Shown here piece after piece: positions 32,415 through 39,980 of a stretch of DNA of 52,019 nucleotides. Below the pieces are notes generated by a model. It had not been told where the DNA came from. It was given only the letters and a program-made list of their open reading frames with translations, and searched no databases. The DNA is from Oscillospiraceae bacterium (lineage in GTDB: Bacteria > Bacillota > Clostridia > Oscillospirales > Ruminococcaceae). Numbering within the stretch: position 1 is the stretch's first letter; each line of letters starts with the position of its first letter. The stretch spans positions 1-52,019 of the forward strand of contig JAJUHO010000002.1 in the NCBI GenBank assembly GCA_029267825.1, read 5' to 3'. The translations under genes were made by a program, and so were the position numbers.

Positions 32415-33782
32415 TTACTCCAAGTTCTGCGGTGTTAATTGCCAGACACTCCCAACTATTTCTATTTTAAGTATTCTTTTTGTATTTCCATCAGGCTTTA
32501 CGCGGTCGGAAATACCAATGCCCTCGATGAAAACAACCCCCTCATCGTCGGCAAGAAAAACAAGCCCGTCCCGCTCCCCCGGCGGAATTTTTCTATCATT
32601 TAAAAGCTTTTTGACCGAGCTTGTAAAGTTCCTGTTCAAAAGCTTTATTTTGTCGCCGTCCCTACGGTTTCTCAAAATAGCTTTACCTTGTATTTTATCA
32701 TAATCAATACAAACAATTGCAAATTTTTTGTTAACATTAGCGTTTTTAAATTCCTCTGCGTCGCTTTCAAGGCTTGCCCTTACTATTTTATTAAAAAATT
32801 TATTTTCACCAATTTTCAGTTCAAATTCCGTTTGCGGCAAAGGTTTTTTCTTTTCTTCCTTATAAATAATTCCCTTAAAGCAGCAAATATAAACGTCTTT
32901 TGCAATATTTATTTTGCCCCCATAAAGCAGAATTTCATCAAGCTTTTCAAGCTTTTCAAAGCAAACCGCCGCTGAAAGCCCGACATCCTCCAAAAAACGG
33001 GCAAGGCATCTCTTTCTTATTGCCGGATGTTCCTTCACCAACTTTTCTGCAAAAAGAGAATTTTTATCCTTAAAACACCTTTCGTATGCCCGATTTGCTT
33101 CATTTTCAAGAAAATCATTTTCCTCTTGCAAAATTCCGGCCGCCCTGCCAATGCAAAAATCTGCCGCCGGATTTATTTCACGAAGCTTTGGCATTATTTC
33201 AAGACGTATCTTATTCCTTGTATAATCCGAGGTCAAATTTGTTTTGTCGATTGCAAATCCCTGCCCCGCCTGTTTTAAAAAGTCCTCTATTTCGCGCCTT
33301 GAAGTTTCAATCAGCGGGCGGATTATATTTCCCCTTACCGGAGGAATTCCGCAAAGACCTTTTAAGCCCGTGCCTCTTGATAAATTTAAAAGCACGGTTT
33401 CAGCATTGTCATTAAGGTTATGGGCAGTAGCAATTTTCATCCCGTTAAAAGATGAAAATTCCTTATATCTTAAATCCCTTGCCGCTTCCTCAATGGACTT
33501 TTTTTCTTCTTTGGCATAGGAAATCACATCCACGTTCCTTACAAAAAGCTCCACGCCAAGCCTTTTGCAAAGTTCGCGACAAAACTGCTCATCAGAGTCG
33601 CTCTCCTCTCCCCTGAGATGATGGTTCACGTGCACCGCAGAAATTTCAATATTATATTTCTCTTTCACCTTTAAAAAATTCAAAAGCAGGCACACGCTGT
33701 CCGCACCTCCGGAAAGCGCTGCTAAAATCCTATCTCCGGGATTTACCATCGAATACTTTTCAATCGTTTCCAAAAAACGCAA
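32415..33782 (-). CDS. tilS: tRNA(Ile)-lysidine synthase
   Basis: DRILAALSGGADSVCLLLNFL; HVNHHLRGEESDSDEQFC; C-terminal TilS domain. Confidence 0.95.
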   Translation of the reverse strand: MRFLETIEKYSMVNPGDRILAALSGGADSVCLLLNFLKVKEKYNIEISAVHVNHHLRGEESDSDEQFCRELCKRLGVELFVRNVDVISYAKEEKKSIEEAARDLRYKEFSSFNGMKIATAHNLNDNAETVLLNLSRGTGLKGLCGIPPVRGNIIRPLIETSRREIEDFLKQAGQGFAIDKTNLTSDYTRNKIRLEIMPKLREINPAADFCIGRAAGILQEENDFLENEANRAYERCFKDKNSLFAEKLVKEHPAIRKRCLARFLEDVGLSAAVCFEKLEKLDEILLYGGKINIAKDVYICCFKGIIYKEEKKKPLPQTEFELKIGENKFFNKIVRASLESDAEEFKNANVNKKFAIVCIDYDKIQGKAILRNRRDGDKIKLLNRNFTSSVKKLLNDRKIPPGERDGLVFLADDEGVVFIEGIGISDRVKPDGNTKRILKIEIVGSVWQLTPQNLE

Positions 33783-33803
33783 AACAAACCATCACCGCCG
33801 AAA

Positions 33804-35147
33804 TTATTTTTGAATTTCCGCGCTTGAAAAACGCGTAAATTGCCCATCCCACACAAGATAAACTGTTCCCGTACTGCCATGCCTGTTTTTGGCAATAATG
33901 CATTCCGAAATGTTTTGCTGTTCGCTTTCCTTATTGTAATAAGCATCCCTGTAAAGGAACATGATTATATCTGCATCCTGCTCTATTGAGCCGGATTCTC
34001 TCAAATCCGAAAGCAGAGGCCTGTGGTCGGTTCTGCTTTCCGGTCCTCTTGAAAGCTGTGAAAGGGTTATAACGGGAACATTAAGTTCCTTTGCCATAAG
34101 TTTTAAATGCCTTGTTATTTCGGATATTTCAAGCACACGGTTGTCAATCCTGCGCGCGGAAGACATGAGCTGCAAATAATCTATCACCACAAGTCCCAGA
34201 TTGCTCATTCTTCTAAGCTTTGCCTTCATCTGCGGAACCGTTATTCCGGGCGTATCATCAAGGTAAATCGGCAGCCTTGACAGCACATCCGCTCCGGCCG
34301 CAAGCCTAACCCATTCCTCGCCGGAAATTTTTCCGGTTTTAAGGCTCTGGCTGCTGACCAGTGATTCTGACGAAAGCATCCTTGTTGCAAGCTGTTCCTT
34401 TGACATTTCAAGCGAAAAAACCGCCACCTGTTTTCCAGAACGCCTTGCAACGTTTGTTGCTATATTCATGGCAAAGCTTGTCTTTCCCATTCCGGGACGC
34501 GCGGCAATAATTAAAAGGTCCGATTTGTTAAGCCCCGTTATCACCGTATCAAGTTCGGCAAAGCCGGATTTTGCACCAAGATATTTTTCCTTGTCCGGAC
34601 CGGTTATCTTTTGCAGCCTGTCATATGCCTGCACGATAACCTCGTCAATCTTGGTAAGTCCTTCTACCTCCCTGCCCTGCCTTATATCGTAAATCTTTTG
34701 TTCCGCGCTGTCAAGGATTGTTTTCGCATCGTCCTGACCTGAGCTTGCAATATCAATTATTTCTCTTGCCGCAAGAATCAGCGAGCGTATGTAAAACTTT
34801 TCCTCAACTATTTTGCAGTAGCTTTCTATATTTGAAACCGTAGGCACGGACTGCATTATTGCCGAAAGATAGCTTTTGCCTTGTGAAGAACTTTCAAAAA
34901 CGCCTTGTTTTACGGCCTCATTCAAAACGGTTATTATATCCGCATTTACACCGGACGAAAACATCCTTATTATTATCCCAAAAAGTTCCCTGTGCTTTTC
35001 GTTGTAAAAGCTCTCCGGCTTCAAATGCTCCATCACTGTGGAAAGCGTTTCAGGTTCAAGCAGCAAGGCGCCAAGAACGGTTTGCTCTGCTTCAAGGCTG
35101 TAAGGCAAATCCCTTTGTGAAAATTCAGATATTGAGCCAAAATCCAT
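33804..35147 (-). CDS. dnaB: Replicative DNA helicase DnaB
   Basis: LPYSLEAEQTVLGALLLEPE; LIIAARPGMGKTSFAMNIA; LVVIDYLQLMSS. Confidence 0.97.
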   Translation of the reverse strand: MDFGSISEFSQRDLPYSLEAEQTVLGALLLEPETLSTVMEHLKPESFYNEKHRELFGIIIRMFSSGVNADIITVLNEAVKQGVFESSSQGKSYLSAIMQSVPTVSNIESYCKIVEEKFYIRSLILAAREIIDIASSGQDDAKTILDSAEQKIYDIRQGREVEGLTKIDEVIVQAYDRLQKITGPDKEKYLGAKSGFAELDTVITGLNKSDLLIIAARPGMGKTSFAMNIATNVARRSGKQVAVFSLEMSKEQLATRMLSSESLVSSQSLKTGKISGEEWVRLAAGADVLSRLPIYLDDTPGITVPQMKAKLRRMSNLGLVVIDYLQLMSSARRIDNRVLEISEITRHLKLMAKELNVPVITLSQLSRGPESRTDHRPLLSDLRESGSIEQDADIIMFLYRDAYYNKESEQQNISECIIAKNRHGSTGTVYLVWDGQFTRFSSAEIQK

Positions 35148-35202
35148 TTTATCACCCCGCCATTTTCAATAAAAGGACGCGACTTTGCGCGCCCTTAAAA
35201 CA

Positions 35203-35646
35203 TTATTCTTCTGAAACTTCAACGCTTATCTTTGCCGAAATTCCGGGATAAAGCTTTATTTCAGCCTCGTATGTCCCGAAAGCCTTTATTTCGGCAACCG
35301 AAATTTTCTTTTTCTCAATCTTTTTTCCAAGCTGTTTTTCAATCTGCTGCGCTATGTCGCCCGATGTAACCGAGCCAAAGAGTTTTCCTCCCTGTCCGGC
35401 CTTTGCCTTTACGGAAATTTTTTTGCCGTTTACAGCTTCCGCAATTTCCTTTGCCGTTTGCTTTTCAACCTCTATCTTATGCTGTTCGCTTGCTTTTTTG
35501 CCGGCAAGGTCGGAAAGATTTTTAGGCGTCGCCTCTACCGCAATCCCCTTTGCAAGCAGAAAATTCCTTGCGTATCCGTCCGCAACCTCCTTAACTTCGC
35601 CTTTCTTTCCTGTTCCTTTTACATCTTGAAGCAAAATAACTTTCAT
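35203..35646 (-). CDS. rplI: 50S ribosomal protein L9
   Basis: [40 protein letters not shown]. Confidence 0.98.
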   Translation of the reverse strand: MKVILLQDVKGTGKKGEVKEVADGYARNFLLAKGIAVEATPKNLSDLAGKKASEQHKIEVEKQTAKEIAEAVNGKKISVKAKAGQGGKLFGSVTSGDIAQQIEKQLGKKIEKKKISVAEIKAFGTYEAEIKLYPGISAKISVEVSEE

Positions 35647-35670
35647 TTGCCGTCACCCTCCAAAATAAAT

Positions 35671-37635
35671 TTATGAAATTTCCTTAATATGCTGGTCAAT
35701 TGCCTCCAAAAGCGATTGCCTTGCGCTTTCAAGGCTTACTCCCTCAAGCTGGGCGCCTGCCATGGTTTGGTGTCCTCCTCCGCCAAGCTTTTCCATTATC
35801 ACCTGAACATTCATTGCCCCAAGTGAACGCGCGGAAAAGTAAACCGTACCGTTTGACTCATATATAACAAAAGACGCATCGACTCCGCTTATTCCAAGCA
35901 GCTCGTCCGCCGCCTGCGGCGCAACAACCCTTATATCATCCGACTCAACATCGCTTATGGCTATGGCGCATCTTTTATAAACTTCGGCAGACGCCACAAG
36001 CTTTGTCTTTTTCTGGTATGAATCAATCGTATTTGAAAACAAGGCCCTGACTGCTATCGTATCCGCTCCGAGCTTTTTAAGAAAAGCCGCCGCCTCAAAG
36101 GTTCTTACACCCGTCCTCATAACGAAATTTTTTGTATCAAGCATTATTCCGGCAAGCAGCGCCTCTGCATAATAAGACGAAAGCCTGCCCGCATCGCCGA
36201 AATACTGTATAAGTTCGGCAACCATTTCCGATGCCGACGACGCATATGGCTCATGGTGGAAAATAACCGCATTGTCTATATAATTCACCGTTTTTCTATG
36301 GTGGTCTATCACAACCACATGTTTTGCCTTTTGATAAAGCTCCGTGCTTTCAACAAAATCCTTGTTATGTGTATCCACAACCACAAGCAAGGTTTGGTCG
36401 TTTATGCTTGCAATCGCATCCTCAGGGGACATGAAAAGCTCAAAATCTTCATTCTCGTTGATTCTTTCAATAAGATTTCCGGCAAGATTTTTAACGCCGT
36501 CCAAAACTACTTTTACGGGTTTTCCCATATTATGTATGGCCCCGCCAAGCCCAACGGCGCTGCCCACGCTGTCAAGGTCACCGAAACGGTGTCCCATGAT
36601 ATATACTTTTTCACTATTTTCTATAAGCTCTATGAGAGCTGTTGCTATAATCCTTGTCTTTACCTTTGCACGCTTTTCTATTCCCTTTGAAGCGCCGCCG
36701 AAAAACTCAAATCCGCCCTCCGTTTTCACTGCCGCCTGGTCGCCTCCGCGCCCAAGCGCCATATCAAGGGCCTGCTTTGCAAAAACCTCGCTTTCGCTCA
36801 AATCCCTGCCGCCTCTTCCGACGCCAATTGAAAGCGTAACGCAAAGCCTTTCGTTTACAGTTATTTCCCTTGCCCTGTCAAGGATTTTAAACCTTTCGGC
36901 AATCATTTCGGCAATATGCCTTTCTTCTATTACCGCTATGAACCTGTCGTTTGAAATCCTTCTTATTATGCCCGTACACTTTTCCATAAAAGCTTCAAGC
37001 AGCTTTTCAATCTGCACAAGCACATGCGCCTTTTCGCTTTCCTTTACATTTTGCAGCAAATCCTCATAGTTGTCAACCATTATAAGCACAACCGTAGGCT
37101 TTGCAAGCTCATGCTCCTTTTGCAAGCTTGCAAAATCAGTAACATCCTCAAAATAAAGTATCGAAAGCGATGTTCCATCCTTTTGCGTCAAGTTTGAAAA
37201 AATCCTATAGCTCTTGCCGCCGTACTCGACAACACATCCCTTGCGGCAGTGTATCTTTTCAATATCCACGTTTAAAATTTTTGAAAGCGAAATGCCAAAC
37301 GGGTCATCGTCCGGATAAATCCTTTCCTCAAAATCCTTGTTGTACCAAAGTATTTTTGCGTCCGAATCTATTATTATGCAGGGAGCAGGGAAATTGTAAA
37401 GGCTGTCCCTTTCTGTCAAATTAAGCTCACTGTCAATTTTTGTGACAAAGCGATGTATATTCTTCTGCGCGGAGACCATTTCCAACATAAAAGCAAGTCC
37501 CGCCGCAGAAGAAATCAAGAGCATAATCCAAAAAGCGTATTCGTTGTATCCGTAAACGACAAACGCCGAAGCAAAGGCCACCAAAACCAAAATTACAGCG
37601 GTAACCTTAAACAGCAGCCATTTTGCGCCTTTCAA
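35671..37635 (-). CDS. gdpP: GdpP-like cyclic-di-AMP phosphodiesterase (TM, PAS, degenerate GGDEF, DHH-DHHA1)
   Basis: VYIMGHRFGDLDSVGSAVGLGGAI; VVVIDHHRKTVNYIDN; GGGGHQTMAGAQL; conserved gdpP-rplI-dnaB order. Confidence 0.92.
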   Translation of the reverse strand: MKGAKWLLFKVTAVILVLVAFASAFVVYGYNEYAFWIMLLISSAAGLAFMLEMVSAQKNIHRFVTKIDSELNLTERDSLYNFPAPCIIIDSDAKILWYNKDFEERIYPDDDPFGISLSKILNVDIEKIHCRKGCVVEYGGKSYRIFSNLTQKDGTSLSILYFEDVTDFASLQKEHELAKPTVVLIMVDNYEDLLQNVKESEKAHVLVQIEKLLEAFMEKCTGIIRRISNDRFIAVIEERHIAEMIAERFKILDRAREITVNERLCVTLSIGVGRGGRDLSESEVFAKQALDMALGRGGDQAAVKTEGGFEFFGGASKGIEKRAKVKTRIIATALIELIENSEKVYIMGHRFGDLDSVGSAVGLGGAIHNMGKPVKVVLDGVKNLAGNLIERINENEDFELFMSPEDAIASINDQTLLVVVDTHNKDFVESTELYQKAKHVVVIDHHRKTVNYIDNAVIFHHEPYASSASEMVAELIQYFGDAGRLSSYYAEALLAGIMLDTKNFVMRTGVRTFEAAAFLKKLGADTIAVRALFSNTIDSYQKKTKLVASAEVYKRCAIAISDVESDDIRVVAPQAADELLGISGVDASFVIYESNGTVYFSARSLGAMNVQVIMEKLGGGGHQTMAGAQLEGVSLESARQSLLEAIDQHIKEIS

Positions 37636-37665
37636 CCAACCGCCCCCTTTGAAGACAAAACAAAA

Positions 37666-39588
37666 TCATATTTCCATTATAACCGGAAGAATCATCGGAG
37701 TCCTCTTTGTTTTTGAAAAAATAAAATCAGAAAGCACGTCTTTAAGTTTTGTCTTTATTGCATTCCATTCCTTTGTGTCGTTGTCAAGGCACTGCTGCAA
37801 GGTTTTTGAAAGCAATGCCTTTGCCTGATTCATAAGCTCCTCTGATTCCCTGACATACACAAATCCCCTTGAAACTATATCCGGCCCGGCAAGTATCGTG
37901 CCGCTTTCGCTTTCAATAGTCGCAACCACAATTATAAGCCCGTCCTGTGCAAGGTGCTTGCGGTCACGCAGCACTATCGAACCGACATCGCCCACTCCAA
38001 GTCCGTCAACAAGGATTTTTCCCGCCGGGACCTGTGAGGTTATCTTCATTTCAATGCCATTTGTTTCAATAACATTGCCTATCTCGGCAATTATTATGTT
38101 TTCCTCAGGAATTCCCATTTCCTTTGCGGTCTGGGCATGCTTTTTAAGATGCTTGTATTCGCCGTGAACCGGAATAAAGAATTTTGGCTTTGTAAGCGCC
38201 ATCATCAGCTTTTGCTCATCCTGACAGGCGTGTCCGGAAACGTGCACCTCGTACATTGCCTCGTAAACCACCTCGGCCCCGGCTTTCATAAGCTCATTGA
38301 CAACCTTTGTCACAAGCTTTTCGTTCCCCGGAATTGGCGTCGCCGAAATGATTATAAAGTCCATCGGAGTTATATTGACCTTTTTATGGTCATTCATTGC
38401 CATTCTTGTGAGCGCGCTCATTGGCTCGCCCTGGCTTCCGGTAGTAATAAGCACTATCTTTTCGTTCGGATATTTTCCCATAAGGTCTATGTCAATTATA
38501 ATCCCCTGCGGAACCGAAAGATAGCCAAGCTCTATGGCCGTATTGATTACATTCACCATGCTTCTGCCGAATATTGCCACTTTCCTGCCGTATCTTTGGG
38601 CGCAGTCTATTATCTGCTGCACACGGTGGATATTTGATGAAAACGTAGCAATTATTATCCTTTTGCCCTCGGCCTTGTCAAAAAGCTTTTCAAAGGATTC
38701 TCCCACTTTGCGTTCGGTTTGGGTATATCCTTTTCTTTCGCTGTTGGTTGAATCGGACATGAGCGCAAGCACGCCCCTGTTGCCAAGCTCTCCGAATCGT
38801 GCAAGGTCTATTACCCCGCCCTCGATTGGCGTGAAGTCTACCTTGAAATCTCCGGTATGCACAACTACTCCGGCCGGAGTGTGTATTGCAAGCGCAACCG
38901 CATCCGGTATCGAATGGTTTACCCGTATAAACTCAACCGCCATGCAGCCCATCTTTACGGTTTGCTTTGGTTTTACAACATTAAGGCTGACTTTTCCTGA
39001 AAGCCCGTGTTCTTTAAGCTTGCTTTCAATCAATCCTATTGTAAGCCTTGTGGCATATACCGGAACATTTATCTTCTTTAAAAGATAAGCAAGCCCGCCT
39101 ATATGGTCCTCGTGGCCGTGGGTGATAACAATCCCGCGGATTTTATCCACATTCTTTTCAAGGTATGCAAAGTCAGGTATCACTATGTCAACTCCGGGCA
39201 TTTCACTGTCCGGAAAGGTCATTCCGCAATCCACAACAAAAAGGTCGTTTGAGCATTCAAAAACGGTAATATTCTTGCCTACTTCATTAAGTCCGCCCAA
39301 AGGAATGATTTTAAGCGTGGAGCTTTTCCCTCGCTTTTCCGGCTGTGTCCTTGAATTCCTTACCGGCTGTGCTGACTCTTTCTTTACAGAACCCTGTTCC
39401 TGCTTTGAATTCATCTTTTCTTCATATTCCGCAAAATTTGCGGCCTTTTGAGGCTTCATTTTTGCCTGCCTTTTTGACTGAGCGCCCTGCCTTGCAGTCT
39501 TTTTAACGTTTGTTCCCTCTGTTTTTTCCGCTTTTTTAGGCGATATTTTTTCCCCGAAAAACGGGAGTTTTTCAAAATTATTATCCAC
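37666..39588 (-). CDS. rnj: Ribonuclease J with basic, low-complexity N-terminal extension
   Basis: LKIIPLGGLNEVGKNITVFECSNDLFVVDCGMTFPD; VITHGHEDHIGGL; GTG start at 39588 with SD GAGGG. Confidence 0.93.
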   Translation of the reverse strand: MDNNFEKLPFFGEKISPKKAEKTEGTNVKKTARQGAQSKRQAKMKPQKAANFAEYEEKMNSKQEQGSVKKESAQPVRNSRTQPEKRGKSSTLKIIPLGGLNEVGKNITVFECSNDLFVVDCGMTFPDSEMPGVDIVIPDFAYLEKNVDKIRGIVITHGHEDHIGGLAYLLKKINVPVYATRLTIGLIESKLKEHGLSGKVSLNVVKPKQTVKMGCMAVEFIRVNHSIPDAVALAIHTPAGVVVHTGDFKVDFTPIEGGVIDLARFGELGNRGVLALMSDSTNSERKGYTQTERKVGESFEKLFDKAEGKRIIIATFSSNIHRVQQIIDCAQRYGRKVAIFGRSMVNVINTAIELGYLSVPQGIIIDIDLMGKYPNEKIVLITTGSQGEPMSALTRMAMNDHKKVNITPMDFIIISATPIPGNEKLVTKVVNELMKAGAEVVYEAMYEVHVSGHACQDEQKLMMALTKPKFFIPVHGEYKHLKKHAQTAKEMGIPEENIIIAEIGNVIETNGIEMKITSQVPAGKILVDGLGVGDVGSIVLRDRKHLAQDGLIIVVATIESESGTILAGPDIVSRGFVYVRESEELMNQAKALLSKTLQQCLDNDTKEWNAIKTKLKDVLSDFIFSKTKRTPMILPVIMEI

Positions 39589-39802
39589 TTTTTTCCCTCT
39601 CTTTTGAATTTCCGGACCGCAAAAAACAAAAAGACAAAAGGTCTTGCGGCAAAGCTTGCGCAAACCCCAGATGCCAAATTAAATTTTACTTTAAGCGGTT
39701 CCGGATATTGAAAATATAAACCGTATCTTTTGCCCGCGCTTTTGCAAAGCAAATTGCAACGTATGTTTTATGTATCCGCCCGAATTTGACCGCCTTGAAA
39801 AA

Positions 39803-39875
39803 CCTTGCATAATTTTGCCCGTTTTATCCCCATCGCATTATTCAAATCAAAATTACGGCAAGGGGATAAAACGGG
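39803..39875 (-). promoter_or_regulatory. Crossing (ABA'B') inverted repeats in the rnj leader, candidate bistable RNA element
   Basis: Minus strand CCCGTTTTATCCCC + TTGCCGTAATTTTG + 16 nt + GGGGATAAAACGGG + CAAAATTATGCAAGG + TTTTT. Confidence 0.65.
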
Positions 39876-39934
39876 ATAATCCGACCACAGCATTAAAAAC
39901 AGACTTTTCCAACCGAACACAAATATGTGATTTT

Positions 39935-39963
39935 ATTATAACCGCAAAAGTGTTCCGTGTCAA
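39935..39963 (-). promoter_or_regulatory. Consensus sigma-A promoter upstream of rnj
   Basis: Minus strand TTGACA - 17 nt - TATAAT. Confidence 0.85.
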
Positions 39964-39980
39964 TAAGCCTACGTCAGGTG

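Noticed and set aside
39803-39875. Full H-type pseudoknot using both long stems at once
   Set aside because: Connecting loops would be of zero length across ~14-bp stems, sterically impossible; competition between the stems is more likely.
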